DNA of 64,000 bases from CAWHNT01 sp963830775 (GCA_963830775.1 CAWHNT010000037.1:310001-374000), one strand, 5' to 3'. Numbered from the stretch's first letter, positions 9,787 through 18,946 are shown. The notes: generated from the letters alone by a model not told the origin. Translations and numbers: made by a program.

Positions 9787-11253
9787 ATGATGAAGCGTGG
9801 TCTGGCGGCCGGGCTCCTGGCCGGCGTGGCGGCGCTGGCGCTGGCCGCACCGGCGGGCGCTGCGCCGGAGTGCAGCGGTGTCGAGATCACCATCGGCACC
9901 TTCAACCCGCCCTTCATCGGCGGGCCTGCCATAGCACACGCCAAGACCTGGGCGGAGAAAACGGGCGGCAAGACCAACGTCGTCACCTTCCCCTTCGGCG
10001 AGCTCTACACGAAGTACATGACGCCGATGGCGACGGGTCAGCATGCATTCGACGTGCTGATGGGCGCTCCGGCTTGGCTCGGCGACTTCGCCCCCTATCT
10101 TTCCGAGATGCCGGCCGCGATCCGCCAGGGCCAGGACTGGGACGACATCGCCGAGGTCTATCGCGACCGGCTCATGGTCTGGGACGGCAAGGTGATCGCC
10201 CAGACCATCGACGGTGACGTCCATACCGGCACCTACCGCAAGGACCTGTTCGGCGAACCCAAGGAGAAAGAGGCGTTCAAGGCCAAGTACGGCTACGACT
10301 TGGCGCCGCCTGGGACCTGGAAGCAGTATTACGACATCGCCGAGTTCTTCACCCGGCCGGACAAGAACCTGTGGGGAACGGCCGAGGCCTTCGTCCGCGG
10401 CGGGCAGCAGTTCTGGTTCCTGTTCAGCCATGCGGCGACCTACACCAACCACCCGCAGAACCCGGGCTCGATGTTCTTCGATCCCGACACTATGGACGCC
10501 CAGGTCAACAATCCCGGCTGGCTGAAGGGACTAGAGGACTATATTCTTAGCGCGAAACGGGCCCCTCCGGGCTCGCTCGCCTGGGATTCGGGAGCGATCC
10601 GGACCGGCTTCGCCGGCGGCCAGGTGGCGATGAACTTCGACTGGGGCGACACCGGCACCATTAGCGTCGATCCCAAGCAGTCGCAGGTGGCCGGCAATGT
10701 CGGCTTCTTCGTGCTCCCCGGCTCCGACGAGATCTACAACTACAAGACCAAGCAATGGGACAAGATGGGCAAGGTCGTGCACTCGCCCTTCATGGCCTAT
10801 GGCGGGTGGGTAGCGGCTGTGCCGACGACGAGCCAGGTGCAGGAATGTGCCTGGGACTATGTCGCCTGGTACAGCAGCCCCGAGAACTCGATCAAGGACG
10901 TGACCAGCGGCGGCACCGGGATCAACCCCTATCGCCTCTCGCACTTCAAGAACGTCGATGCCTGGACGGCGGGCGGCACGTTCACGAAGGAGGAGGCGCA
11001 GAACTATCTCGACGTGCAGCTGGCCTCGATCGATCCCGCGAAGAACAACGTGGCCCTCGACATGCGCCTTCCCGGCTACTTCCAGTACACGGAAGTGCTG
11101 GAGATCGAGCTCTCCAAGGCGCTGGCGGGCGAGGAACAGCCGCAGGCCGCCCTCGACAACATCGCCATGGAGTGGAACCGGCTCACCGACGAGATCGGCC
11201 GCGACGCCCAGCTCGCAGCCTACCGCTCGTCCATGGGCCTGCCGCCCAAGTGA
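9787..11253 (+). CDS. ABC transporter extracellular solute-binding protein, family 1
   Basis: A 488-residue periplasmic binding protein. The start ATG 9787 (with a second ATG at 9790) follows GGGGAGG, and residues 1-26 are a signal peptide (ending APAGAA). The mature protein shows the MalE-type architecture, with a conserved region around WGTAEAFVRGGQQFWFLF and a late GGTGINPYRLSHF block. The next genes on the strand are a GST and two CUT1 permeases, so it is the receptor of that sugar-type importer. The transported sugar or polyol cannot be told from the sequence. No ATPase gene lies in the cluster. Confidence 0.88.
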   Translation: MMKRGLAAGLLAGVAALALAAPAGAAPECSGVEITIGTFNPPFIGGPAIAHAKTWAEKTGGKTNVVTFPFGELYTKYMTPMATGQHAFDVLMGAPAWLGDFAPYLSEMPAAIRQGQDWDDIAEVYRDRLMVWDGKVIAQTIDGDVHTGTYRKDLFGEPKEKEAFKAKYGYDLAPPGTWKQYYDIAEFFTRPDKNLWGTAEAFVRGGQQFWFLFSHAATYTNHPQNPGSMFFDPDTMDAQVNNPGWLKGLEDYILSAKRAPPGSLAWDSGAIRTGFAGGQVAMNFDWGDTGTISVDPKQSQVAGNVGFFVLPGSDEIYNYKTKQWDKMGKVVHSPFMAYGGWVAAVPTTSQVQECAWDYVAWYSSPENSIKDVTSGGTGINPYRLSHFKNVDAWTAGGTFTKEEAQNYLDVQLASIDPAKNNVALDMRLPGYFQYTEVLEIELSKALAGEEQPQAALDNIAMEWNRLTDEIGRDAQLAAYRSSMGLPPK

Positions 11254-11264
11254 CGGAAGGGACG

Positions 11265-11896
11265 ATGGCCGGGACCTACACGCTGCTGCACAGCAAGGGC
11301 TGCGGCTCGGCCATCGTCCAGGCCTGCCTCGAGCTTTCCGGCCTGCCCTACACGGTCGAGGAGCTGCCCTACAACGAACCCGGGCCAGGGCGGGACCGGC
11401 TGCTGGCGGCGAACCCGTTGGGCCAGGTGCCAGCACTCATCCTGCCGGACGGCAGGGGATGAGCGAGAGTGCCGCCATGGTGCTGCACTTGGCGGAGCAG
11501 GCGCCGCAGGCCGGGCTGGCACCTGCGGCCGGGGACCTGGCCCGGCCCGATTTCCTGCGCTGGCTCATCTTCCTCGTGGCCGCGATCTACCCGAACTTCA
11601 CCTACGGCGACGAGCCCGCGCGCTACGTGACCGGCGAGGAGGCGGGGAAGGAGCTGCGGGCGACCACCGACGCCTATGCCCAGCGCTGCTGGCGCATGGT
11701 CGAGCCCGCCGTCCAGGCCGAGCCCTGGTTCCTGGGAAGCGGGTTCTCGGCCCTCGACATCTACCTTGCCGTGATGACCCGCTGGCGCCCCCGCCGCCTC
11801 TGGTTCGCCGAGCACTGCCCGAAGGTGCATGCGGTGGCGCTCGAGGCGGATCGGGAGCCGCGGCTGCGGGAGGTGTGGGCGCGGAACTTCGGTTGA
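11265..11896 (+). CDS. Glutathione S-transferase family protein, frame broken once
   Basis: Eleven bases after the binding protein, ATG 11265 begins an N-terminal thioredoxin-like GST domain (TLLHSKGCGSAIVQACLELS, then GQVPALILPDG). The reading frame hits TGA at 11460, but the next frame continues immediately with the expected MSESAAMVLHLAEQ and an all-helical C-terminal domain to 11896. A missing G in the GGGG run at 11455-11458 would restore an uninterrupted protein of about 210 residues. The Ser in SESAAM is the usual glutathione-contact position. It is placed inside a transporter operon, so it may detoxify or modify the imported substrate, but this is inference. Confidence 0.75.
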
Positions 11897-12801
11897 GCGC
11901 ACCGCTTGCGACCCTGGCCGCGCGGCGCCGGCTCTTCTTCGTCTGCTGCCTCCTGCCGGCTGCCTTCTACGTCCTCCTGGTCGCCGGCCTGCCGCTGGTG
12001 CAGGGGCTCTGGTACAGCCTGTTCGAGTACAACCTCCTGCGCCCGAGCCGCAGCAGCTTCGCGGGCCTTGCCAACTACGCCCGCATCGCCGGCGACCCCA
12101 CGGCTCGGGCGGCCATCGTCAACACCTTCCTCTTCACCGTCATTGCCGTGGCGCTCGAGCTGGCGCTGGGCCTGACGCTGGCCCTCCTGCTCTGGCGCGA
12201 TCGTGCCTTCGAGCGCATCGCCCTGGCCCTGCTCCTGATCCCGGTCTCGATCACGCCTCTGGCCGTGGGCCTCGTCTTCCGGGCCCTGCTCTCGGCCGAG
12301 TTCGGCTATGTCGGCTACTGGGCCCGCGACCTGGGCCTTGTCGGCGAGCGCGGCTTCTTCGGCTATCCGGGGTCGGCGTTCGCCGCCATCGTGCTGATCG
12401 ACGTCTGGCAGTGGACGCCGCTCATGGCGCTCATCCTGCTGGCCGGCCTCAAGGCGATCCCGCAGGAGATGCTGGAGGCGGCCGAGGTGGACGGGGCCGG
12501 CTTCGGGCAGAAGCTGCGCCTCGTCATCCTGCCGATGCTGCTGCCGGCCGTTTTCCTGGCCCTGATCCTGCGCACGATGGACGCCTTCCGCCTGTTCAAT
12601 TCGGTCTATGTCACCACCAAGGGCGGGCCCGAGGATGCCACCACCGTGCTGCTCTTCTATGCCGTGAAGCAGGGCCTCGAGTTCTTCAACACCGGCTATG
12701 CGAGTGCCCTCTCGGCCCTGATGCTGGCCTGCATCGGCCTCTTCGCCGCCGCCTACATCGTCATCCTCCGCCGTGCCGACCGGCGCTTCGCGGGTGCGTG
12801 A
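11893..12801 (+). CDS. Carbohydrate ABC transporter permease, MalF type
   Basis: An integral membrane protein of about 302 residues with six hydrophobic segments and the EAA loop (LEAAEVDGAGFGQKLRLVI, then LPMLLPA). TTG 11893 overlaps the preceding stop as TTGA; GTG 11875 is the alternative and adds six residues. It is the first of two permeases after the binding protein and overlaps the second by 8 bp. Together they should form the heterodimeric channel of a CUT1 importer that borrows an ATPase encoded elsewhere. Confidence 0.88.
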   Translation: MSAPLATLAARRRLFFVCCLLPAAFYVLLVAGLPLVQGLWYSLFEYNLLRPSRSSFAGLANYARIAGDPTARAAIVNTFLFTVIAVALELALGLTLALLLWRDRAFERIALALLLIPVSITPLAVGLVFRALLSAEFGYVGYWARDLGLVGERGFFGYPGSAFAAIVLIDVWQWTPLMALILLAGLKAIPQEMLEAAEVDGAGFGQKLRLVILPMLLPAVFLALILRTMDAFRLFNSVYVTTKGGPEDATTVLLFYAVKQGLEFFNTGYASALSALMLACIGLFAAAYIVILRRADRRFAGA

Positions 12802-13612
12802 GTCCCGGGCCGCCCTGGCGGCACAGCGGGCCGCCCTGATCGGTGCCCTCCTCTTCTTCCTCCTCCCGATCGCCTGGCTGTTCTCGACCGCCTACAAGCC
12901 GGCGCGCGACATCTTCAGCCGCCCACCGACGCTCGCCTTCACCGCTACGCTCGACAACTTCCGCACCATTTTCGACTACTTCAACCTGCCGCAGCTCCTG
13001 CAGTCGAGCCTCACCATTGCGCTCGGCTCGACGGTCCTGGCGCTGCTGCTGGGCGTGCCGGCCGGCTACGCGCTGGCCCGCTCCGGCTGGCGCTGGGCGG
13101 CAGCGCTCGTCTACGCCTTCCTGGCCGTCCGCATGGTCCCGCCGGTGGCGACCCTGATCCCCTTCTACATCCTGATGCGCGACGCCGGCCTGCTCGGCAC
13201 CGTCTGGGCCGTGATCCTGATCCACGCCACGCTCAACACGAGCTTCGTGGTCTGGATGATGTTCGCCTATTTCCGCAGCCTGCCCCGCGAGGTCGAGGAA
13301 GCGGCTCTGGTCGACGGCTGCACGCCCTTGGGCACCTTCCTGCGCATCGCCGTGCCCCTGGTCCGCCCCGGCCTCGTCGCGAGTGCCCTCTTATGCCTGA
13401 TCCTGTCCTGGAACGACTTCCTCTATGCCGCCTTCCTGACCCGGGCGGACACGAAGACGCTCTCGGTGGCGCTGCTCTCGGCCTATGGCACGAAGGACAT
13501 CACGTGGGGGACGATGGGCGCGCTGGCGCACTTCTCGACCCTGCCGATCCTGGCACTGGCGCTGGTGCTCAACCGGTACTTCGTGCAGGGGCTGACGCGG
13601 GGGGTGCATTGA
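12794..13612 (+). CDS. Carbohydrate ABC transporter permease, MalG type
   Basis: A product of about 272 residues with six membrane segments and the EAA loop (EEAALVDGCTPLGTFLRIA, then VPLVRPG). GTG 12794 is chosen because it gives a short 8-bp overlap with the MalF-type gene; GTG 12773 is possible and would add seven residues. It ends 28 bp from the convergent amidohydrolase stop. It is the last gene of the cluster, which contains no ATP-binding subunit. Confidence 0.88.
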   Translation: MRESRAALAAQRAALIGALLFFLLPIAWLFSTAYKPARDIFSRPPTLAFTATLDNFRTIFDYFNLPQLLQSSLTIALGSTVLALLLGVPAGYALARSGWRWAAALVYAFLAVRMVPPVATLIPFYILMRDAGLLGTVWAVILIHATLNTSFVVWMMFAYFRSLPREVEEAALVDGCTPLGTFLRIAVPLVRPGLVASALLCLILSWNDFLYAAFLTRADTKTLSVALLSAYGTKDITWGTMGALAHFSTLPILALALVLNRYFVQGLTRGVH

Positions 13613-13640
13613 CAGGCCCTCAGCCCGTAAAGTGGAGGGT

Positions 13641-14834
13641 TCAGACCAGCCGCCCCTCTCGCGCAACGACCCTTCCCGCCTTCACCACCAGCACACGCGG
13701 CGGATGCGCTGCGACTGCCTCGGGAATGCCGGCCTCAGCGCGCACGGCAACGAGATCGGCCGCGGCGCCCTCGTGCAGGCCGTAGTCGGTGTCGCCCAGG
13801 ACCTTGGCCGCGTGGCTGGTGACGAGGGCGAAGGCGAGTTCCAGGTCGCGGTCGGTGGCGAAGTCCTGGCGCCAGGCGATGCGGGCGGCGGTGGCAAGGG
13901 CGTCGCCGTTGCCGAGCGGGGACCAGGCGTCGCGGATGTTGTCGGAGCCGGCGAAGACGGTGACACCGGCTTCGGTGAGGTAGCGGACGGGCGGCATGGT
14001 GACGGCACCGGGGCCGTTGCTCATGATGGCGACGCCGGCGCGGGCCAGGGGTTCGGCGGTGCGGGCGAGGGAGGCGGGCTCGAGCTGGCCCAGGCAGTAG
14101 GCGTGGCTCACGGCGACCCGGCCCTGGAGGCTCGTGGCCTCGGTCCAGGCGGCGATGCGGCGGAGCTCGAAGGCGCCGAGCTCGCCCGGGTCGTGGAGGT
14201 GGATGTCGACCATGCTCCCGTGCCGCTCGGCCAGGCCGAAGACGGCGGCGAGCTGGCCCTCGATGTCGCCATCGAAACCGGCAGGGTCGAGGCCGCCGAT
14301 CGCTTCCACGCCCAGGGAGAGGGCCTCGTTGAGCAGCTCGGCCGCACCGGGGTGGGTGACGACGCCGCTCTGGGGGAAGGCCACGAGCTGGATGTCGGCG
14401 AGGTGGCGGACCTGCTCGCGCAAGGCCAGCAGCATCTCGACGCCGCGCAGGCCCACCTCGGCATCGACATCGACATGGCTGCGCAGGCGGGTGGTGCCCT
14501 GGGCGACCACGCGGTCGAGGAGGGTGCGGGCGCGCTCGGGCGAGGGCCCGCGCAGCTCGGCGCGGATCTCCTTCTCGCGCGCGATGCGCTGGGCGACGCC
14601 GTGGCCCTCGCGGTGCGGCACCCAGTGGCCGCCGAGCAGGGTCTTGTCGAGGTGAATGTGGCCCTCGATCAGGCCGGGCAGCAGGAGGGCGCCCTCGAGC
14701 TGCAGGACCTCGCAACCGGTGCTGTCGATCGTGCCGCCGGCGCCGATGCGCGCGATCCGGCCGGCGCCGCAGAGGACGTCGGCAAGGCGGCCGTCGGGCA
14801 GCCTGGCACCGGAGAGCAGCAGGCGATCGCTCAT
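13641..14834 (-). CDS. Cytosine-deaminase-like metal-dependent amidohydrolase
   Basis: A 397-residue TIM-barrel amidohydrolase. Metal-ligand motifs of the CodA/AtzC branch are present in order: HIHLDKT (His59, His61), SHVDVD, DIHLHD, SHAYCLG and the late Asp in AGSDNIRDAWSP. These enzymes remove amino or alkylamino groups from pyrimidines, triazines or related rings using one Fe or Zn; the substrate cannot be fixed here. ATG 14834 overlaps the stop of the upstream questin-oxidase-like gene (ATGA), so the two are coupled. Confidence 0.85.
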   Translation of the reverse strand: MSDRLLLSGARLPDGRLADVLCGAGRIARIGAGGTIDSTGCEVLQLEGALLLPGLIEGHIHLDKTLLGGHWVPHREGHGVAQRIAREKEIRAELRGPSPERARTLLDRVVAQGTTRLRSHVDVDAEVGLRGVEMLLALREQVRHLADIQLVAFPQSGVVTHPGAAELLNEALSLGVEAIGGLDPAGFDGDIEGQLAAVFGLAERHGSMVDIHLHDPGELGAFELRRIAAWTEATSLQGRVAVSHAYCLGQLEPASLARTAEPLARAGVAIMSNGPGAVTMPPVRYLTEAGVTVFAGSDNIRDAWSPLGNGDALATAARIAWRQDFATDRDLELAFALVTSHAAKVLGDTDYGLHEGAAADLVAVRAEAGIPEAVAAHPPRVLVVKAGRVVAREGRLV

Positions 14835-15886
14835 CCGATCAGCCCGAGGCGGCGGGATGCGAGCACCTGGTAGAGGCGGTCGCCATACTGGCGCTGCTCC
14901 TCCATGGCGGTGAAGGTGAAGCTCAGGTCGTGCTCGTCGTCCGATGCGATGGCGTGCGACCTGATCTCCGGCCAGTCCGGGCAGGGCAGCTCGCGTAGCC
15001 CGGCCAACTGGTCGGGCGTGGGCAACTCGGGCATTCCGATCTTCGGATAGAGGGCGGCCACCGCCTGCCACAGATAGCGGACGGCCAGGGTTTCATCGGG
15101 CCAGCAGGGGCGGACGAGCCGGAATCCAATGGGCGCTCGTGACGGCGTGCAGAGCCTCGAAGCTCATCGTGCCCGCCATCAGCGCCAGCGACGTGCGAGC
15201 TACCCGGGCCAGGAGGTCCGGGGCGGGTGCGAGGAGGGCTGCCACATCCGGGAAGGCGGGTGCCGCGGCCACCGTGCGCATCCAGTGCCAGAGCAGGTCG
15301 GTTTCAGGCTCCAGGCGGCAGAGGTCAGGCGCCTGCCGGAGCGCCAGGAGGAGGGAGGCGGGATCGTCCGTCCGGGGGAGGACGGCATCGGCGGGGCGCA
15401 GGGGGAGGAAGGTGCAGGCCCAGTAGCCGAGCGCGGTTCCAATCTCGGCCGGATCGGCGGTGAGATTGCCGTAGGCGAGCCGCATCAGGGCGTGGAGCGC
15501 GCTGGCCGCCATGCCCGGAACGAGCGTCGGGAGATAGCGGCGCTGGGCCTCGGCACCACCGAGGCGCCGGGCTTCGCCGGTGAAGAACGTCCGATAGTCG
15601 GCCTCGAGCGCACGCTCGCCGAGATGCCGGTCCCAGTTCGAGACGTCGATGCGTCCAGCACCTGCCGGAACGGGCTTCAACCGGCTTGCGGAGGCGTAGG
15701 TCTCGAACCAGCTTTCGAGCCGGCTCTGGTCGGCACCGAGCCGGTCGAGGATGACGAGACCCATCGGCAGATGGTTCGCCATCCACGGGTCGAACTCGAC
15801 GCTGTAGCCACGCGATCGCTCGACCAGATCGGCCAGGCCTCGCGACGTTCGAGGGCCGTGGCAGGCAGAAGCTCGGCCGCAGTCAT
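14831..15886 (-). CDS. Questin-oxidase-like (DUF4243) protein, frame broken twice
   Basis: Three frames join into one protein of about 350 residues. The start is MTAAELLPATALERREA (ATG 15886); then the frame changes near 15833-15840 to GLADLVERSRGYSVEFDPW, followed by MANHLPMGLVILDRLGA. It changes again at 15128-15129 from HAVTSAH to GFRLVRPCWPDETLA and on to LASRRLGLIG. The segments match the questin oxidase-like family, including the NHLPM motif near the N-terminus and ASDDEH near the C-terminus. In fungi the founding member carries out a Baeyer-Villiger-type cleavage of the anthraquinone questin; bacterial members are uncharacterised. A missing base at the first site and an extra A at the second explain both shifts. 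Confidence 0.65.
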
Positions 15887-15945
15887 TCCGGCGCCCTCCG
15901 CAGGAGGCGGGGACGCTACCGGTCGCGGAGCGCCGGGTCCAGCTG

Positions 15946-16248
15946 CTAGGCCGAGCCGGCCGGCGTGGCCTCCGCCAGGATCGCGTCCTGCTGGGCTGCG
16001 AGCCAGTCGACCAGCCCGCGCGCCGTGGCGAGGATGGCCTCGGCGTGCGGCCGATGCTCGGGCGGCATCAGCTCGTTCAGCGTGGCGAGCTCAGGCAGCC
16101 GCACCGGGACCGGACCCTCGCGCAGGCCTGCCAGCACCACACCCAGGGACGCCAATGCCAGACCGAGATCGCTCTCTGCCTGGCGAGCCCCGATCCGCAA
16201 GGCAGCCTTGCCGAGAAGTGCCGGGGAAATGGGCCGTTTTGCCATCAT
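15946..16248 (-). CDS. Small Leu/Ala-rich protein of unknown function
   Basis: A 100-residue product with two adjacent ATG codons (16248 and 16245). The sequence is mostly helical, with an acidic C-terminal half containing PEHRPHAEAILATARGL and LVDWLAAQQDAI. No signal peptide, membrane segment or recognised motif is seen. It precedes the questin-oxidase-like gene on the same strand with a 59-bp gap. The 207 bp between it and the prpE stop contain no gene, only a weak hairpin (AGCCCGGCCCTTCTGGGCT) near 16349. Confidence 0.5.
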   Translation of the reverse strand: MMAKRPISPALLGKAALRIGARQAESDLGLALASLGVVLAGLREGPVPVRLPELATLNELMPPEHRPHAEAILATARGLVDWLAAQQDAILAEATPAGSA

Positions 16249-16455
16249 GGATGTTTCTCGATTGGCCCCAACCGCCGTTGTGCCACGATCACAGCCGAGG
16301 CTTCAACCGGAAGGTGAGACTGCCCCTAACTCTCTTGCGCCGTACGTTAGCCCGGCCCTTCTGGGCTACGCCAGCTCTGTCATGTTGCCAACACAGAAAA
16401 GCCATGACAAGCGCGCGATTGTGGCCTCGGCACATCAAGCCGGATACCGGCCACT

Positions 16456-18354
16456 TCAGCCACGCCTGGCATAACCCAGAGCGCGCAGCTCCTCCCTGAC
16501 CTCATCCAGGATCAGCGGGTCGTCGATGGTGGCCGGGACCTTGAGCTCGGCGTCGTCGGCGAGCTTCTTCATGGTGCCGCGCAGGATCTTGCCGGAGCGG
16601 GTCTTGGGCAGGCGCTTGACCACGGCCACGAGCTTGAAGGCGGCGACCGGGCCGATCTCGTCGCGGACCTTGGCCACCAGCTCCCGGCGGATGGTCTCCG
16701 GCTCGCGGGCGACGCCGGCCTTGAGGACGACGAGGCCCATCGGCAGCTCGCCCTTGAGCTCGTCGGCGACGCCGATGCAGGCGCACTCCGCCACGTCCTT
16801 GTGCGAGGCCAGGACCTCCTCGATCGCACCGGTGGAGAGGCGGTGGCCGGCGACGTTGATCACGTCGTCGATCCGGCTCATCACGTAGACGTAGTCGTCC
16901 TCGTCGCGGTAGCCGGCATCGCCGGTGAGATAGTAGCCGGGGTAGCGGGCGAGATAGGCCTGCCGGAAGCGCTCGGGCGCATTCCAGAGCGTGGGCAGGC
17001 AGCCCGGAGGAAGCGGGAGCCTGATGGCGATGGCCCCCATCTGGCCCGGCGGCAGCGCATGGCCCTCCTCGTCCAGGATCTGCACGTCGTAGCCGGGCAT
17101 GGGCAGGGTGGGCGAGCCGGGCTTCACCGGCAGGTGCTCGACCCCGACCGGGTTGGCGCAGATGGCCCAGCCGGTCTCGGTCTGCCACCAGTGGTCGATC
17201 ACCGGCACGCCCAGCTGGGCCTCGGCCCAGAGGAGGGTGTCGGGATCGCAGCGCTCGCCGGCGAGGAAGAGGGTGCGCAGGGACGAGAGGTCGTAGCGGC
17301 GGATATGCTCCCCCTCCGGGTCCTCCTTCTTGATGGCGCGGAAGGCGGTGGGGGCGGTGAAGAGGGCGCGGGCCTTGTGCTCGGAGACGACCCGCCAGAA
17401 GGCGCCGGGGTCGGGCGTGCCGACGGGCTTGCCCTCGTAGACCACGGTGGTGCTGCCGTTGAGGAGCGGTCCGTAGACGATGTAGCTGTGGCCCACGACC
17501 CAGCCGACGTCCGAGGCGGTCCAGAACACCTCGCCGGGCTGGATCCCGTAGATGTTGCGCATGGTCCAGAGCAGCGCCACCGCATGCCCGCCATTGTCGC
17601 GGACGATGCCCTTGGGCTGGCCGGTGGTGCCGGAGGTGTAGAGGATGTAGAGCGGGTCGGTGGCCAGGACCGGCACGCAGTCGACCGGGTGCGCGGCCGC
17701 CAGCGCCTCGTCCCAGTCGAGGTCGCGGCCGGGCACCAGGCTCGCCCTCGCCTGCTCGCGCTGGAAGACGATGCAGTGGCGGGGCTTGTGCGCCGCCTGC
17801 TCGATCGCGCGGTCGAGCAGCGGCTTGTACTCGATGCAGCGGCTCACCTCGATGCCGCAGGAGGCGGCGACGATCAGGACGGGCTTGGCGTCGTCGATGC
17901 GGGTCGCGAGCTCGTGCGCGGCGAAGCCGCCGAAGACCACGGAGTGGACGGCGCCGATCCGGGCACAGGCCAGCATCGCGACCAGCGCCTCGGGCACCAT
18001 CGGCATGTAGATGATGACCCGGTCGCCCTTGCGGGCACCGTGCTGGACCAGGGCGCCGGCGAAGCGGCTGACAAGATCCTGGAGCTCGGCGTAGGTGATC
18101 GTGCGCCTGCTGTCGGTGACCGGGCTGTCGTGGATGATCGCGGGCTGCATGCCGCGGCCGGCGGCGACGTGGCGGTCGACGGCATTGTAGCAGGTGTTGA
18201 GCGTGCCGCCGTCGAACCAGCGGTAGAAGGGCGCCTCGTCGGCATTGAGGACGCGCTGCCACTTGCGGTCCCAGTGCAGCGCTTCGGCGGCCTCCGCCCA
18301 GAACTCGTCCGGGTTCTCGAGCGAGCGTTCGTAGATCTGCCGGTACGTGCCCAA
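16456..18354 (-). CDS. prpE: Propionyl-CoA synthetase
   Basis: A 632-residue acyl-CoA synthetase of the acetate/propionate type. It has the ATP-binding P-loop YTSGTTGQPKG, the WWQTETGW block, the hinge TGDAGYRDEDDY, and the C-terminal SGKILRG with the catalytic lysine that is usually acetylated for control. The N-terminal YRQIYERSLENPDEFWAEAA is typical of PrpE rather than Acs. The TTG at 18354 is chosen because GGGGAGG sits six bases upstream; the longer frame to 18420 crosses an inverted repeat. It makes propionyl-CoA from propionate, CoA and ATP in the cytoplasm. It is a single-gene unit. Confidence 0.9.
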   Translation of the reverse strand: MGTYRQIYERSLENPDEFWAEAAEALHWDRKWQRVLNADEAPFYRWFDGGTLNTCYNAVDRHVAAGRGMQPAIIHDSPVTDSRRTITYAELQDLVSRFAGALVQHGARKGDRVIIYMPMVPEALVAMLACARIGAVHSVVFGGFAAHELATRIDDAKPVLIVAASCGIEVSRCIEYKPLLDRAIEQAAHKPRHCIVFQREQARASLVPGRDLDWDEALAAAHPVDCVPVLATDPLYILYTSGTTGQPKGIVRDNGGHAVALLWTMRNIYGIQPGEVFWTASDVGWVVGHSYIVYGPLLNGSTTVVYEGKPVGTPDPGAFWRVVSEHKARALFTAPTAFRAIKKEDPEGEHIRRYDLSSLRTLFLAGERCDPDTLLWAEAQLGVPVIDHWWQTETGWAICANPVGVEHLPVKPGSPTLPMPGYDVQILDEEGHALPPGQMGAIAIRLPLPPGCLPTLWNAPERFRQAYLARYPGYYLTGDAGYRDEDDYVYVMSRIDDVINVAGHRLSTGAIEEVLASHKDVAECACIGVADELKGELPMGLVVLKAGVAREPETIRRELVAKVRDEIGPVAAFKLVAVVKRLPKTRSGKILRGTMKKLADDAELKVPATIDDPLILDEVREELRALGYARRG

Positions 18355-18366
18355 AGTGGCCTCCCC

Positions 18367-18400
18367 GTTACCCTGCGGGCCTTTGATTCCGCAGGGTAAC
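18367..18400. promoter_or_regulatory. Perfect 12-10-12 inverted repeat before prpE
   Basis: GTTACCCTGCGG (18367-18378) and CCGCAGGGTAAC (18389-18400) are perfect complements separated by 10 bases. The element ends 12 bases before the prpE start codon and just before its ribosome site. It could be an operator for a dimeric regulator or an mRNA leader hairpin that can sequester the ribosome site. No T-run follows on either strand, so a simple terminator is less likely. Confidence 0.6.
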
Positions 18401-18408
18401 GCAGGATG

Positions 18409-18442
18409 CCGGGACCGCAACGCGACGCAGTTGCGGTCCCGG
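18409..18442. terminator. Perfect 12-10-12 inverted repeat after the EF-hand gene
   Basis: CCGGGACCGCAA (18409-18420) pairs exactly with TTGCGGTCCCGG (18431-18442), again with a 10-base loop. It lies 16 bases past the stop of the minus-strand EF-hand gene, the right place for a transcription terminator, but there is no T-tract. It is only 8 bases from the similar repeat at 18367-18400, and both have identical arm and loop lengths. Confidence 0.5.
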
Positions 18443-18457
18443 ACGACCTTGGGGGGC

Positions 18458-18946
18458 TTAGCCGCGGGGCGGCGGGGGCGGCGGGGGTCCGTCCGGGCCG
18501 CGCCCGCGATGGCCGCCCATAGGCTCGAGGCGGCCGTCGCGCTCGTGGCGGTCGAAGAACCGGTCGGCCGGCTTCTTGACCTCGTTCAAGGCCACCTTGC
18601 CGTCGCCGTCGGCGTCGAAGAACTGGAAGGCGCGGACCTGGGCGGGGCCGGTGACCTCCACGAGCAGCTTCGTGAACTCGTCGCGCGAGAGCTGCCTGTC
18701 GCCGTCCGTGTCGGCCCGCTGCACGGCGCTGTCGATGAAGCGGTCGAGCTCGGCCTTGTCGACGCTGCCATTGCCGTCGGCATCGATCTGGTCGAGCAGC
18801 ATGGCACCGCCCATCCAGCCCATCCGTCCGTGCGGCCCGCCCCGCTCGCGACCGCCGGGGTGGGCCGAGACCTGGGTGGCCACGAGCCCGGCGACGATGA
18901 CTCCCGCCGTCAGCGAGCCCAGGGCGATCTTGGTGCGCTTTCTCAT
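18458..18946 (-). CDS. Exported EF-hand calcium-binding protein
   Basis: A 162-residue protein with a signal peptide (residues 1-28, ending QVSA). It has three EF-hand loops: Asp55-Asp57-Asn59-Glu66, Asp79-Asp81-Asp83-Glu90 and Asp111-Asp113-Asp115-Glu122. A fourth, degenerate helix-loop follows and the tail is Gly/Pro-rich with a run of prolines. It should bind calcium in the periplasm. It is transcribed away from a two-component system across a 158-bp intergenic region. That pairing of a small metal-binding exported protein with an OmpR/EnvZ-type system is common, so the system may control this gene. Confidence 0.85.
   Translation of the reverse strand: MRKRTKIALGSLTAGVIVAGLVATQVSAHPGGRERGGPHGRMGWMGGAMLLDQIDADGNGSVDKAELDRFIDSAVQRADTDGDRQLSRDEFTKLLVEVTGPAQVRAFQFFDADGDGKVALNEVKKPADRFFDRHERDGRLEPMGGHRGRGPDGPPPPPPPRG

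Noticed and set aside
16320..16400. Terminator hairpin (AGCCC to GGGCT) behind the 100-residue ORF
   Set aside because: The stem is only five perfect pairs in GC-rich DNA and no T-run follows, so it is too weak to list as a feature.
16801..18399. Plus-strand frame of 532 codons opposite prpE
   Set aside because: Gly/Ala/Val/Asp-rich shadow of a highly conserved gene.
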